Assembly: GCF_900636915.1 (NCBI RefSeq)
Contig: NZ_LR134327.1
Location: 558,001-622,000 of the forward strand
Source: Aggregatibacter aphrophilus ATCC 33389
GTDB lineage: Bacteria > Pseudomonadota > Gammaproteobacteria > Enterobacterales > Pasteurellaceae
Length of the DNA stretch: 64,000 nucleotides
Reading direction: 5' to 3'
Shown: piece after piece, positions 19,202-28,743 of the stretch
How the letters are laid out: each line of letters starts with the position of its first letter
Numbering within the stretch: the stretch's first letter is position 1
Made by a program: the position numbers and the translations under genes
Notes under the pieces: model-generated
What the model saw: only the letters and a program-made list of their open reading frames with translations
Told to the model about the DNA's origin: nothing
Databases searched by the model: none

Positions 19202-20320
19202 GTGGAAAATCCAGTTCAAAACAAGCCAATTATTGAGCTTCGTTCTCTTACTAAATCATACGGAACCAACACCATTCTTAAAGATTTTAATCTAACCATT
19301 AATAATGGTGAATTCTTAACTATTTTAGGTCCTTCCGGTTGTGGTAAAACCACTGTTTTACGCTTACTTGCAGGTCTTGAAGAATTAGATTCCGGTCACA
19401 TTATTTTGGACGGTGAAGATATCACTCATGTGCCTGCGGAAAAACGCCACATCAATACCGTATTCCAAAGTTATGCCTTATTCCCACACATGACGATTTT
19501 TGAGAATGTCGCCTTCGGTTTGCGTATGCAAAAAGTCGCAGAAAGCGAAATTAAACCTCGCGTTCTGGATGCCTTGCGTATGGTGCAGTTGGAAGAGATG
19601 GCAGATCGTAAACCGACCCAACTTTCAGGTGGTCAACAACAACGTATTGCCATTGCCCGCGCGGTAGTAAATAAGCCTAAAGTATTATTGCTTGATGAAT
19701 CCTTATCTGCGTTGGATTACAAATTACGTAAAAAAATGCAACAAGAATTAAAAATGTTGCAACGCCAATTAGGTATTACCTTTATTTTCGTAACACATGA
19801 CCAAGAAGAAGCGATCACGATGTCTGACCGTATTGTGTTGTTACGTAAAGGTAAAATTGCGCAAGACGGTTCCCCGCGTGAAATTTATGAAGATCCGGCG
19901 AACCTGTTTGTTGCTCGTTTTATCGGTGAAATTAATGTGTTTGAGGCAACTGTAATTGAACGTAAATCTGATGATGAACTACTTGCTAACGTAGAAGGTC
20001 GTGTATGTGATATCCACACGAGCATCTCTGCTGAAAAAGATCAAAAACTGCAAGTATTATTACGCCCAGAAGACATTGTGATTGAAGAGCTTGACGAAAA
20101 TGAGCACTCAAATGCAATTATTGGTCGCATTGTGGATCGTACCTATAAAGGAATGACACTTGAGTCTACTGTAGAATTTGAACATAACGGAAAACGCGTG
20201 TTAGTCAGCGAATTCTTTAACGAAGACGATCCGCACATGGATCACAGTATTGGTCAACGTGTAGGTATTACATGGCACGAAGGTTGGGAGGTTGTACTCA
20301 ACGATGAAGATAATCAATAA
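19202..20320 (+). CDS. potA: Spermidine/putrescine importer ATPase PotA
   Basis: PotA is the ABC ATPase that drives polyamine import through PotBC. Walker A (GPSGCGKT), the signature LSGGQQQR, Walker B (LLLDES) and the switch histidine in VTHDQEEA are present, followed by a TOBE-type regulatory domain (about 240-372). The start is uncertain: TTG at 19172 and GTG at 19202 are open. GTG at 19202 ([13 protein letters not shown]) fits homologues best by memory, though the nearest AGGGAG is 13-14 bases upstream. With it the protein has 372 residues. The end overlaps potB by 17 bases. Confidence 0.95.
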   Translation: MENPVQNKPIIELRSLTKSYGTNTILKDFNLTINNGEFLTILGPSGCGKTTVLRLLAGLEELDSGHIILDGEDITHVPAEKRHINTVFQSYALFPHMTIFENVAFGLRMQKVAESEIKPRVLDALRMVQLEEMADRKPTQLSGGQQQRIAIARAVVNKPKVLLLDESLSALDYKLRKKMQQELKMLQRQLGITFIFVTHDQEEAITMSDRIVLLRKGKIAQDGSPREIYEDPANLFVARFIGEINVFEATVIERKSDDELLANVEGRVCDIHTSISAEKDQKLQVLLRPEDIVIEELDENEHSNAIIGRIVDRTYKGMTLESTVEFEHNGKRVLVSEFFNEDDPHMDHSIGQRVGITWHEGWEVVLNDEDNQ

Positions 20321-21164
20321 TAAATTTCAGAAAATTACTGTTGCGATTATCTTCAGTTGGCTCATCTTCTTTGTACTAATTCCCAACTTATTGGTATTAG
20401 TCGTAAGTTTCTTAACTAGAGATAGTAGCAACTTCTACGCTTTGCCATTTAACTTTGATAACTACATCAACCTGTTTAATCCGCTTTATGCGCAGGTAGT
20501 GTGGAACTCATTGTATATGTCGGGCATTGCCACAATCATTTGCTTACTGATCGGCTATCCGTTCGCCTTTATGGTCAGTAAAATTCACCCGAAATATCGA
20601 CCGCTCTTGTTATTCCTTGTGGTATTGCCATTCTGGACTAACTCCCTTATTCGTATTTATGGTATGAAAATATTCCTTGGTGTAAAAGGTGTGTTGAATA
20701 CCATGTTGATGGATATGGGAATTTTGAGCGAACCAATTCGAATTCTGAATACAGAAGTTGCAGTTATCATCGGTTTAGTGTATTTGCTGTTACCATTTAT
20801 GATTCTGCCGCTCTACTCCGCTATCGAAAAACTTGATGGTCGTTTATTAGAAGCTGCAAAAGACTTGGGAGCCAATGCTATCCAGCGTTTCTTCCGCGTG
20901 ATTCTGCCATTAACTATGCCGGGTATCATTGCCGGTTGCTTGTTGGTATTGTTACCTGCAATGGGTATGTTCTATGTGGCTGACTTACTCGGTGGAGCAA
21001 AAGTGTTGTTAGTGGGTAACGTGATTAAGAGCGAGTTCTTAATTTCCCGTAACTGGCCATTTGGTTCGGCAATCAGTATCGGTTTAACCATTTTAATGGC
21101 ATTGTTAATTTTCGTTTATTATCGTGCAAATAAATTGCTGAACAAAAAAGTGGAGTTGGAATAA
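20304..21164 (+). CDS. potB: Polyamine importer permease PotB
   Basis: PotB is one of two permease subunits of the polyamine ABC importer. The 286-residue protein has about six membrane helices and the EAA loop motif [22 protein letters not shown] (about 190-210) that contacts PotA. The start is taken as ATG 20304 inside the potA end, 12 bases after GGGAGG. A TTG at 20292 is open but directly abuts that ribosome site. It overlaps potC by one base (TAATG). Order and overlaps match E. coli potABCD. Confidence 0.95.
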   Translation: MKIINNKFQKITVAIIFSWLIFFVLIPNLLVLVVSFLTRDSSNFYALPFNFDNYINLFNPLYAQVVWNSLYMSGIATIICLLIGYPFAFMVSKIHPKYRPLLLFLVVLPFWTNSLIRIYGMKIFLGVKGVLNTMLMDMGILSEPIRILNTEVAVIIGLVYLLLPFMILPLYSAIEKLDGRLLEAAKDLGANAIQRFFRVILPLTMPGIIAGCLLVLLPAMGMFYVADLLGGAKVLLVGNVIKSEFLISRNWPFGSAISIGLTILMALLIFVYYRANKLLNKKVELE

Positions 21165-21937
21165 TGAGCCGTTTACTACGTAATATTTTTATGTTTGTGG
21201 TGTACGCTTATTTGTATATCCCAATCATCATTTTAGTGACTAACTCCTTCAATTCTGATCGTTATGGTTTAAGTTGGAAAGGTTTTAGTTGGAACTGGTA
21301 TGAACGTTTATTTAACAACGACACCTTAATTCAAGCAGCCATTCATTCCGTAACGATTGCTTTCTTTGCAGCGACGCTTGCCACTATTGTTGGCGGTTTA
21401 ACCGCAATTGCGCTTTATCGCTACCGTTTCCGCGGTAAACAAGCTGTGAGTGGAATGTTATTTATCGTAATGATGTCACCGGATATCGTCATGGCGGTGT
21501 CTTTACTTGCCTTGTTCATGGTTGTCGGCATTTCCTTAGGCTTCTGGTCTTTATTATTAGCCCATGTAACCTTCTGTTTACCTTATGTAACGGTAACTAT
21601 TTTCTCTCGCTTAAACGGATTCGATGCAAGAATGTTAGAAGCGGCGAAAGACTTAGGGGCAAGTGAAATTACGATTTTACGCAAAATCATTCTTCCGCTC
21701 GCTTTGCCTGCGGTAGTTTCAGGTTGGTTATTGAGTTTCACTATTTCACTAGACGATGTTGTAGTGTCCTCTTTTGTAAGTGGTGTGAGCTATGAAATCC
21801 TACCGTTGCGTATTTTCTCCTTAGTAAAAACTGGGGTGACACCGGAAGTGAATGCATTGGCTACCATCATGATTGTGCTGTCGTTATTACTAGTTATTGC
21901 TAGCCAATTAATCGGTAAAGAGCATAAAGACATCTAG
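21164..21937 (+). CDS. potC: Polyamine importer permease PotC
   Basis: PotC is the second permease of the polyamine importer. The 257-residue protein has about six membrane helices and the EAA motif [19 protein letters not shown] (about 164-182). Its ATG shares the A of the potB stop, implying coupled translation. It is followed by a strong intrinsic terminator, so potD, the next gene, is probably partly uncoupled from potABC at the mRNA level. Confidence 0.95.
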   Translation: MSRLLRNIFMFVVYAYLYIPIIILVTNSFNSDRYGLSWKGFSWNWYERLFNNDTLIQAAIHSVTIAFFAATLATIVGGLTAIALYRYRFRGKQAVSGMLFIVMMSPDIVMAVSLLALFMVVGISLGFWSLLLAHVTFCLPYVTVTIFSRLNGFDARMLEAAKDLGASEITILRKIILPLALPAVVSGWLLSFTISLDDVVVSSFVSGVSYEILPLRIFSLVKTGVTPEVNALATIMIVLSLLLVIASQLIGKEHKDI

Positions 21938-21979
21938 TCATAATAATGCTTCACAAATAATTTAATAGCACATACAATA

Positions 21980-22009
21980 CGCCTTGACGCACAATCAAGG
22001 CGTTTTTTT
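21980..22009 (+). terminator. potC terminator
   Basis: CGCCTTGA (21980-21987) and TCAAGGCG (21995-22002) form a perfect eight-base stem followed by seven T residues. It lies 43 bases after the potC stop and 58 bases before potD. Confidence 0.85.
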
Positions 22010-22013
22010 ATAG

Positions 22014-22039
22014 CTGCATAAAATGCAGGTGTTTTTTTT
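22014..22039 (+). terminator. Second terminator-like hairpin, in the potD leader
   Basis: CTGCA (22014-22018) and TGCAG (22024-22028) pair and are followed by GTG and eight T residues. An alternative hairpin AGGTG (22027-22031) with CACCT (22040-22044) shares bases with it, so the two folds exclude each other. The potD start is 28 bases further on. Confidence 0.5.
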
Positions 22040-22066
22040 CACCTCTTTTACGGAGAACAAACAAAA

Positions 22067-23164
22067 ATGAAAAAATTTGCTGGTTTATTCACCGCAAGTA
22101 TGATCGCTGTTGCACTTACCGGTTGTAACGATAAAGAAAACAAACAAACGCAAACCACGCCGGAAGCTCCTAAAGCTGAAGCGCCTGCAAATGATACCGT
22201 GTATCTTTACACATGGACTGAATATGTACCGGATGGTCTTTTAGATGATTTCACCAAAGAAACCGGTATTAAAGTGATTGTGTCAAGTCTTGAATCAAAC
22301 GAGACAATGTATGCAAAATTAAAAACCCAAGGTGCCTCCGGAGGTTATGATGTTATTGCTCCTTCTAACTACTTCGTGTCAAAAATGGCTCGTGAAGGTA
22401 TGTTGGCCGAATTAGATCACAATCAATTACCGGTAATTAAAGAGCTTGATCCGGATTGGTTAAATAAACCATATGATAAAGGTAACAAATATTCCCTTCC
22501 GCAATTATTAGGCGCACCGGGTATCGCCTTTAATACCAACACTTACAAAGGTTCTGACTTCACCTCTTGGGGAGATTTCTGGAAACCTGAATTTACCAAT
22601 AAAGTGCAATTATTAGATGATGCCCGCGAAGTATTCAATATTGCTTTATTGAAAAGCGGGCAAGATCCGAATACCCAAGATCCGGCGATTATCAAACAGG
22701 CTTACGAAGAATTATTGAAACTACGCCCAAATGTACTTTCTTTTAATTCTGACAATCCGGCAAACTCTTTCATTTCAGGTGAAGTGGAAGTAGGTCAATT
22801 ATGGAACGGTTCTGTACGTATCGCGAAAAAAGAACAAGCACCTTTAGACATGGTATTCCCAAAAGAAGGTCCGGTACTTTGGGTGGATACGCTAGCCATT
22901 CCAGTGACCTCTAAAAATCCAGAAGGCGCACACAAACTCATTAACTATCTGTTAGGTGCGAAAGCAGCGGAAAAATTGACACTTGCTATCGGTTATCCAA
23001 CGGCTAATCTTGAAGCAAAAAAAGTGCTGCCAAAAGAAATCACTGAAGATCCTTCGATCTACCCTACTGCTGAGGTATTAAAAAACAGCCACTGGCAAGA
23101 TGACGTAGGTGATGCTATTCAGTATTATGAACAATATTATCAAGAGCTGAAAGCAGCAAAATAA
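22067..23164 (+). CDS. potD: Polyamine-binding protein PotD, predicted lipoprotein
   Basis: PotD binds spermidine/putrescine in the periplasm and delivers it to PotBC. The 365-residue product has a lipoprotein signal with lipobox LTGC (Cys20), then a flexible Gln/Pro/Ala segment to about residue 42, then the type II binding-protein fold. Conserved polyamine-site parts include YTWTEYVPD, LESNETMYAK and the aspartate in WVDTLAIP. E. coli PotD is a soluble periplasmic protein, so the lipobox implies membrane anchoring, as is common for Pasteurellaceae homologues. CGGAG lies upstream. It ends at a USS-paired terminator. Confidence 0.95.
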   Translation: MKKFAGLFTASMIAVALTGCNDKENKQTQTTPEAPKAEAPANDTVYLYTWTEYVPDGLLDDFTKETGIKVIVSSLESNETMYAKLKTQGASGGYDVIAPSNYFVSKMAREGMLAELDHNQLPVIKELDPDWLNKPYDKGNKYSLPQLLGAPGIAFNTNTYKGSDFTSWGDFWKPEFTNKVQLLDDAREVFNIALLKSGQDPNTQDPAIIKQAYEELLKLRPNVLSFNSDNPANSFISGEVEVGQLWNGSVRIAKKEQAPLDMVFPKEGPVLWVDTLAIPVTSKNPEGAHKLINYLLGAKAAEKLTLAIGYPTANLEAKKVLPKEITEDPSIYPTAEVLKNSHWQDDVGDAIQYYEQYYQELKAAK

Positions 23165-23181
23165 TCTGTTTAAACGAATAC

Positions 23182-23227
23182 AAAGTGCGGTCGTAAATTT
23201 ATTTAAAATATCGACCGCACTTTTTTT
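23182..23227 (+). terminator. potD terminator, paired USS
   Basis: AAAGTGCGGTCG (23182-23193) and CGACCGCACTTT (23212-23223) form a perfect 12-base stem followed by a T-run to 23227. The loop holds a further small AT-rich inverted repeat. Confidence 0.85.
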
Positions 23228-23277
23228 CTAAAATGCTAAGATAAGGAAATTATTATCGAAAATAAAAGGAGATGGTC

Positions 23278-24174
23278 ATGTCGATTCATATTTCAGATAA
23301 AATTCAACACGCCTTACACCATATTTCCCCCCATGAATTGTCCCAAGACGTTTGGCACATTTTACAAGAACAAAAATTTGCTGGATTCTTACCGCACTTT
23401 GCCGTTCAACATCTTTGTAATAAATATCAGTTAACAGTACAACAACTGGCTCTCGCGCTACTGCCTATTGCAGCCTGCTATGCCACCACACCGATTTCAA
23501 ACTTTAACGTTGGCGCAATTACCACTGGCGTAAGCGGAAATTTTTACTTCGGCGCCAACCAAGAATTTAGTAAGACCGATATTCAACAAACCATTCACGC
23601 GGAACAAAGCGCTATTAGCCATGCTTGGATGCGTGGTGAAAAACAAATCACTGACATCACCGTCAACTACACCCCCTGCGGTCATTGCCGTCAATTTATG
23701 AATGAACTCAATGGCGCAGACAAGCTACAAATTCATTTGCCACACAGTCAACATAATTTATTACATCAGTATTTGCCCGACGCTTTCGGTCCAAAAAATC
23801 TGAATATTCACTTGCATCTATTGGATCAGCATGATAATCAACTTACGTTAAACACAGAAGACCCAGTGACAGCACAGGCACTTACAATGGCCAATCAAGC
23901 CCATGCGCCATATTCCAACACCTTCCACGGCGTCGCGATTCAAACGCAAGATCGACAAATTTATCATGGCAGCTATGCTGAAAATGCAGCATTTAATCCA
24001 AGTCTGCCAGCATTACAGGTGGCGCTAAATCACCTCATATTAAGTGGCGAAGAAGTGCAAAATATTACACGGGTAGTGATGATGGAAAAATCTGCATCGC
24101 TTAGCTACAAAGCCATGGCGGAAGAACTGCTCGGTACGTTGACGAATGTGAAATTAGAGTATATTGCGCTCTAA
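23278..24174 (+). CDS. cdd: Cytidine deaminase
   Basis: Cdd deaminates cytidine and deoxycytidine for pyrimidine salvage. The 298-residue product is the long two-domain type found in E. coli (294). The catalytic N-terminal half has His107-Ala-Glu109 and Cys134/Cys137 (TPCGHC) as zinc and proton-shuttle residues; the C-terminal half is the degenerate second domain. ATG at 23278 is chosen because AAGGAG lies seven bases before it; an ATG two codons upstream touches that site. An exact USS lies within the gene near 23392. Confidence 0.95.
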   Translation: MSIHISDKIQHALHHISPHELSQDVWHILQEQKFAGFLPHFAVQHLCNKYQLTVQQLALALLPIAACYATTPISNFNVGAITTGVSGNFYFGANQEFSKTDIQQTIHAEQSAISHAWMRGEKQITDITVNYTPCGHCRQFMNELNGADKLQIHLPHSQHNLLHQYLPDAFGPKNLNIHLHLLDQHDNQLTLNTEDPVTAQALTMANQAHAPYSNTFHGVAIQTQDRQIYHGSYAENAAFNPSLPALQVALNHLILSGEEVQNITRVVMMEKSASLSYKAMAEELLGTLTNVKLEYIAL

Positions 24175-24194
24175 CGCCATCTGATAAAACGCCG

Positions 24195-24240
24195 AAAAAG
24201 AAGACCGCACTTGACTTTCCTAAGTGCGGTCTTCTTTTTT
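24195..24240. terminator. Bidirectional USS terminator between cdd and prfC
   Basis: Positions 24195-24212 and 24222-24239 are perfect 18-base complements containing a USS each, with a nine-base loop. A and T tracts on both flanks make it work for both convergent genes. Confidence 0.9.
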
Positions 24241-24256
24241 AATGTTTTTGAACAGA

Positions 24257-25840
24257 TTAATGTTCGCGGGTTTTGAAGAATGTCACGTCAGGATAACGCT
24301 CTTGCGCAAGATTGAGGTTCACCATAGTCGGGGCGATATAAGTGAGGTTATCGCCACCGTCTAACGCTAAGTTTTGCTCGTTTTTACGTTTAAATTCCTC
24401 AAATTTTTTCGCATCGGCACATTCAACCCAACGCGCTGTTGCCACATTAACGGTTTCGTAAATGGCTTCTACGTTGTATTCGGATTTCAAGCGCGAAACG
24501 ACCACATCAAACTGCAACACGCCCACTGCACCAACGATTAAATCGTTATTCAACAACGGACGAAAAACCTGCACGGCGCCTTCTTCGGAAAGCTGTACCA
24601 AGCCTTTTAATAATTGTTTTTGCTTAAGTGGATCTTTCAAACGAATACGGCGGAATAATTCCGGTGCAAAGTTTGGAATACCCGTGAATTTTAACTCTTC
24701 CCCTTGGGTAAACGTATCGCCGATTTGAATCGTACCGTGATTGTGCAAGCCGATAATATCGCCGGCGTAAGCCTCTTCCGCGTGCGCACGGTCACCCGCC
24801 ATAAAGGTTAAAGCGTCGGAAATCACTACCTCTTTACCAATACGCACATGTTTGAGCTTCATGCCTTTTTCGTATTTACCGGACACGACGCGTAAGAATG
24901 CAACGCGGTCGCGGTGTTTCGGATCCATATTGGCTTGAATTTTAAACACGAAACCACTGAATTTTTCTTCGTCGGCAGACACTTTACGCGCATCTGCCTG
25001 ACGGGCTTGTGGCGCCGGTGCCCATTCTGTTAAGCCGTCAAGGAAATGATCCACGCCGAAATTCCCTAACGCCGTACCGAAAAAGACCGGCGTCAGTTCA
25101 CCGTTTAGGAATAAATCTAAGTCAAATTCATTGCTGGCGCCTTTGACTAATTCCAATTCATCACGTAATTGTTGTGCCAAATCGTCACCTACGGCGTTAT
25201 CCAATTCCGGATTATTCAAGCCTTTTACAATTCGCACTTCTTGAATAGTGTGCCCTTGCCCGGTCTGATAGAGATAGGTTTCGTCTTTGTATAAGTGGTA
25301 CACGCCCTTGAACAATTTACCGCATCCAATAGGCCAAGTAATGGGCGCGCAGTGAATTTTTAACACGTTTTCCACTTCGTCCAACAATTCCATCGGATCA
25401 CGAATGTCACGGTCAAGTTTGTTCATAAACGTGATAATCGGTGTGTCGCGCAAACGGGTAACTTCCATCAATTTAATGGTACGATCCTCAACCCCTTTCG
25501 CGGAATCAATCACCATCAAACAGCTATCCACAGCGGTTAAAGTGCGGTAAGTATCTTCAGAGAAATCCTCATGCCCTGGGGTATCCAGCAAGTTCACCAA
25601 ACAATCGTTATATGGAAATTGCATCACAGAGGTGGTAATGGAAATCCCACGTTGTTTTTCCATTTCCATCCAGTCGGATTTGGCGTGTTGCGCAGAACCT
25701 TTGCCTTTCACCGAACCGGCTTTTTGAATGGCATTTCCGTAAAGCAGCACTTTTTCAGTGATGGTGGTTTTACCCGCGTCGGGGTGAGAAATAATCGCAA
25801 AGGTGCGACGTTTGTTAACCTGTTCTTGTGGGTATGTCAT
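24257..25840 (-). CDS. prfC: Peptide chain release factor 3
   Basis: RF3 is the GTPase that recycles RF1 and RF2 after translation termination. The 527-residue product (E. coli 529) has the G1 motif SHPDAGKTT (about 18-26), G3 DTPGHEDF and G4 MNKLDR, followed by the EF-Tu-like domain II and the RF3-specific domain III. No clear Shine-Dalgarno is visible before the ATG. A small GC-rich hairpin lies in its leader (25883-25896). A USS is inside the gene near 25540. Confidence 0.97.
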   Translation of the reverse strand: MTYPQEQVNKRRTFAIISHPDAGKTTITEKVLLYGNAIQKAGSVKGKGSAQHAKSDWMEMEKQRGISITTSVMQFPYNDCLVNLLDTPGHEDFSEDTYRTLTAVDSCLMVIDSAKGVEDRTIKLMEVTRLRDTPIITFMNKLDRDIRDPMELLDEVENVLKIHCAPITWPIGCGKLFKGVYHLYKDETYLYQTGQGHTIQEVRIVKGLNNPELDNAVGDDLAQQLRDELELVKGASNEFDLDLFLNGELTPVFFGTALGNFGVDHFLDGLTEWAPAPQARQADARKVSADEEKFSGFVFKIQANMDPKHRDRVAFLRVVSGKYEKGMKLKHVRIGKEVVISDALTFMAGDRAHAEEAYAGDIIGLHNHGTIQIGDTFTQGEELKFTGIPNFAPELFRRIRLKDPLKQKQLLKGLVQLSEEGAVQVFRPLLNNDLIVGAVGVLQFDVVVSRLKSEYNVEAIYETVNVATARWVECADAKKFEEFKRKNEQNLALDGGDNLTYIAPTMVNLNLAQERYPDVTFFKTREH

Positions 25841-26172
25841 GATTTGTCTGTTACTTATTTGATTTAAGAAGAATAAAGAAAACCGTCTTAAGACGGCTGA
25901 TAAATTAATCGCGCAACTATATGCTTTTTAGCCCGTTTTTTCAAGCTTGGAAATGCACGCAGACTGTTTCTTAAAAGATGGTAATCCATTTATTCATATA
26001 GTACCGACAATAAAAAGTGCGGTGTTTTTTCAGATTGTTTTTGTTTTAAACGCATTCGATATTGACCACACTTTAAGCTGAAAATACAGAAAAAGAGAAT
26101 AGCCGTTCATTTCAAATGGAGTGAAGAAATTTTCTACCTCATTGTTTTTAAAAGCGAATTCACACAAAACCT

Positions 26173-26188
26173 TGTGATCCAAGTCACA
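26173..26188. promoter_or_regulatory. Candidate CRP site upstream of the porin
   Basis: TGTGATCCAAGTCACA matches both CRP half-sites (TGTGA-N6-TCACA) exactly. A TAAATT at 26211-26216 is placed so that this site would be centred about 41.5 bases before the start. It is about 390 bases from the porin ATG. Confidence 0.6.
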
Positions 26189-26327
26189 AAATTAAAATGA
26201 AATCCCGCTCTAAATTTAAAATGATTTATTTTATTTTTTGTCAAATTTTAAAATTATTTAATTTCATTTAAAATCAAATAGTTATAACAATCTCCAAGTA
26301 AATACTAATTCAAAAAAATATTAGAAA

Positions 26328-26343
26328 TGTGATCTGAATAACA
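26328..26343. promoter_or_regulatory. Second candidate CRP site upstream of the porin
   Basis: TGTGATCTGAATAACA matches nine of the ten conserved CRP half-site bases. It lies 155 bases downstream of the first site. No matching -10 is seen at the class II distance. Confidence 0.4.
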
Positions 26344-26570
26344 ATTTTTTTAGACAATAAAAAACCAAAATCAACATAACCAGTTGAAATTAAAATAAAT
26401 TATTTTTCAAGTAAAAATTAGAGATAAGTTGACATGAGAAAAATCATTGATTAGCGTTAATTCAAAATTAAGAAATACGCCATCAAACAATAAAAAATGG
26501 AGTGAAACTTCTTAATTTAGTAAATGGACTTACCATCAATTTTGTTAAAACCAACCATAAGGTGACCAAT

Positions 26571-27578
26571 ATGAAAAAAACGCTTATCGCATTTGCAGTA
26601 GCGGCCATGGCAGCTACTTCGGCAAACGCTGCTGTCATTTATAAGAATGAAGGCACAAAAATTGATTTAGACGGACGTGGCGCACTAGAAATCGTCAAAG
26701 TAAAAGGTAAACGTACCGATTTAGTGGACCGCGGTTCCCGTGTACGCGTTCGCGCATTCCAAGAACTGGGTGGCGGTTTTACAGCATTAAGTGCGGTTGA
26801 ACTCCGTTTCACAACAAACGGCACTGTAGGTGACGGCATAAAAGCCCAACGTTTATTTGTGGGATTCTCACATGAAGATGTAGGTTCGTTAACCTTTGGT
26901 CGTCAATTAACATTAGGTGACCACATTCCTAAAGCAAACTATTCCTATGAATTAGGCGGCAACGTTTTACACGATTCTGCACCAAAAGCCGTTCATTTTA
27001 TGTCAAATAAATTTTCCGGTTTCCGCTTTGCAACAGACTACTATTTTGGTGAAGCAGATAAATCTAAAGCCGCAAACGGTCAAGGTTACGGTGTAGGTGC
27101 ATTCTATGATGGTCAATGGGATGATCTAGCCGTAAGATTCGGTTCCGGTTATGTTGAAATCATCAAAGGCACCACTCCGGCAGACGACTACAAACAAAAA
27201 ATGTTAGGTGTCGGCTTTGATGTAAAATATAAAATTGTCAGCCTTGGTTTAGACTGGGCACATGGTCATTCACCTAAGGGTCATAAAGATTATAATTTCA
27301 AACATAGCTTGAGTGCTAAATATGAAAAAATCGACCGTTTCGACTTAGGTTTTAAAGTTGATTTAACCGAAAAAAATGCTCTTTACGGTGCATATTTATG
27401 GGGTACCGGTAAAGGACAAGCTAACGGTAAGCACAGAGGCTGGATGCTTGGTGTAGATCATAAATTCACTAAACAAGTTGCCGTTTACCTTGAAGGCGGC
27501 AAAGCGCAAGTTAAAGAAAATGGCGTAAAAGTATCTGATGCAAGTCGTGTAGGCTTAGGTACTCGTATTCTGTTCTAA
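26571..27578 (+). CDS. Gram-negative general porin
   Basis: The 335-residue product is a trimeric beta-barrel porin of the Gram-negative porin family, comparable to Pasteurellaceae OmpP2/OmpH-type proteins. A signal peptide is clear (MKKTLIAFAVAAMAATSANA, cut after residue 20), and the mature chain begins AVIYKNEGTKIDLDGRGALEIV. Alternating hydrophobic strands run to a terminal phenylalanine (RILF), the usual outer-membrane assembly signal. AAGGTGACC precedes the ATG. The frame stays open for 23 codons upstream to a GTG, but that lacks a proper ribosome site. A long AT-rich region with CRP-like sites lies upstream. The exact orthologue name is not certain. Confidence 0.9.
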   Translation: MKKTLIAFAVAAMAATSANAAVIYKNEGTKIDLDGRGALEIVKVKGKRTDLVDRGSRVRVRAFQELGGGFTALSAVELRFTTNGTVGDGIKAQRLFVGFSHEDVGSLTFGRQLTLGDHIPKANYSYELGGNVLHDSAPKAVHFMSNKFSGFRFATDYYFGEADKSKAANGQGYGVGAFYDGQWDDLAVRFGSGYVEIIKGTTPADDYKQKMLGVGFDVKYKIVSLGLDWAHGHSPKGHKDYNFKHSLSAKYEKIDRFDLGFKVDLTEKNALYGAYLWGTGKGQANGKHRGWMLGVDHKFTKQVAVYLEGGKAQVKENGVKVSDASRVGLGTRILF

Positions 27579-27607
27579 TCTTTAACATAATGCTCCTGTC
27601 TTTTTTT

Positions 27608-27640
27608 GACCGATGACGCAAGTTGTCGGTCTTTTTGTTT
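27608..27640 (+). terminator. Porin terminator
   Basis: GACCGA (27608-27613) and TCGGTC (27626-27631) form a six-base stem followed by TTTTTGTTTTT. Confidence 0.7.
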
Positions 27641-27747
27641 TTATAGGCTGATGTCTGATAAAACACGATAAAAACTGACCGCACTTTATGATGCAATCAC
27701 ATAATATTCTTACCAATCAATAGAACTCATACAATTTCCCAGAAAAA

Positions 27748-27780
27748 ATGCAAACGTTTGCGTCAAAAGTGCGGTACAAT
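27748..27780 (+). promoter_or_regulatory. PurR operator and promoter of purC
   Basis: ATGCAAACGTTTGCGT (27748-27763) matches the PurR operator (ACGCAAACGTTTGCGT) at 15 of 16 bases. TACAAT (27775-27780) is a likely -10, so the operator covers the -35 region. The site predicts purine repression of purC. A USS lies between the operator and the -10. Confidence 0.85.
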
Positions 27781-27818
27781 ACACGCCACGACTTTTACGC
27801 AGATAAAAAGGGAATAAC

Positions 27819-28679
27819 ATGACACAACTCAGTCTAAAAAAAATCTATTCGGGCAAGGTTCGAGATTTATATGAAATTGATGATAAACGGATGTTAATGG
27901 TGGCGACAGATCGTTTATCGGCCTTTGATGTGATTTTAGATGATCCGATTCCGCGTAAAGGCGAAATTCTTACCAAAATTTCCAATTTCTGGTTCAATAA
28001 ACTTGCCCATATCATGCCAAATCACTTCACCGGCGATAGCATTTATGATGTGCTCCCCAAAGCCGAAGCGGACTTGGTAAAAGATCGCGCCGTAGTTTGT
28101 AAACGCTTAACCCCAATTAAAATTGAGTCCATTGTGCGCGGTTATTTAACCGGCAGCGGTCTGAAAGATTATAAACAAACCGGTACCATTTGCGGCTTAG
28201 AATTACCAAAAGGCTTAGTAGAAGCCAGTAAATTGCCCGAGCCGATTTTCACGCCGTCCAGCAAAGAAGAAATCGGCAACCACGACATTAATATCAGCTA
28301 TGCCGAATGCGAAAAACTCATTGGTAAAGATTTAGCGGTACAAGTGAAAGAAAAAGCTATTGCTCTTTATACCGAAGCGGCAAAATACGCGCTAACTAAA
28401 GGTATCATTATTTGTGATACCAAGTTTGAATTCGGATTGGATGAAAACGGCACATTAACATTGATGGATGAAGTATTAACGCCGGACTCCAGCCGTTTTT
28501 GGTCGGTAGAAACCTATCAAGAAGGCACAAACCCACCATCCTTCGATAAGCAATTTATTCGCGATTGGTTAGAAAATAGCGGTTGGAATAAACAACCACC
28601 GGCACCGAAAGTGCCTGCGGATGTCATTCAAAAAACTGTTGATAAATATCAAGAAGCCTTGGATTTATTGATGAAATAG
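27819..28679 (+). CDS. purC: SAICAR synthase PurC
   Basis: PurC joins aspartate to CAIR to make SAICAR in purine synthesis. The 286-residue enzyme begins MTQLSLKKIYSGKVRDLYEID and shows the ATP-binding GKVRDLY, the conserved ATDRLSAFD and the KRLTPIKIESIVRGYLTGSG block. It is the longer type with a C-terminal extension, not the about 237-residue E. coli form. AAGGGA precedes the ATG. The PurR operator upstream fits the function. It ends with its own terminator before yeeZ. Confidence 0.96.
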   Translation: MTQLSLKKIYSGKVRDLYEIDDKRMLMVATDRLSAFDVILDDPIPRKGEILTKISNFWFNKLAHIMPNHFTGDSIYDVLPKAEADLVKDRAVVCKRLTPIKIESIVRGYLTGSGLKDYKQTGTICGLELPKGLVEASKLPEPIFTPSSKEEIGNHDINISYAECEKLIGKDLAVQVKEKAIALYTEAAKYALTKGIIICDTKFEFGLDENGTLTLMDEVLTPDSSRFWSVETYQEGTNPPSFDKQFIRDWLENSGWNKQPPAPKVPADVIQKTVDKYQEALDLLMK

Positions 28680-28689
28680 CTTTAAAGGT

Positions 28690-28725
28690 ATTCCCGCTAT
28701 GCATTAGAATAGTGGGAATTTTTAT
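28690..28725 (+). terminator. purC terminator
   Basis: ATTCCCGCTAT (28690-28700) and ATAGTGGGAAT (28709-28719) pair over 11 positions with one G-T pair, followed by a T-run. Confidence 0.75.
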
Positions 28726-28743
28726 AACTGGAATAGGAGTAAT

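Larger units (their letters stand above)
25841..26570. other. Long AT-rich intergenic region between prfC and the porin
   Basis: No credible gene is seen in this 730-base gap. It holds a hairpin in the prfC leader (CCGTC/GACGG, 25883-25896, with TTTTCTTT after it on the minus strand), one exact USS near 26015 with a damaged partner near 26073, two CRP-like sites (26173-26188 and 26328-26343), and a 12-base direct repeat AAATGGAGTGAA near 26116 and 26497. The rest is AT-rich and probably forms the regulatory region and long 5' leader of the porin. Confidence 0.6.

Noticed and set aside
26502..26570. N-terminal extension of the porin from GTG 26502
   Set aside because: The extension hides the signal peptide, while ATG 26571 has AAGGTGACC and starts a perfect signal sequence.
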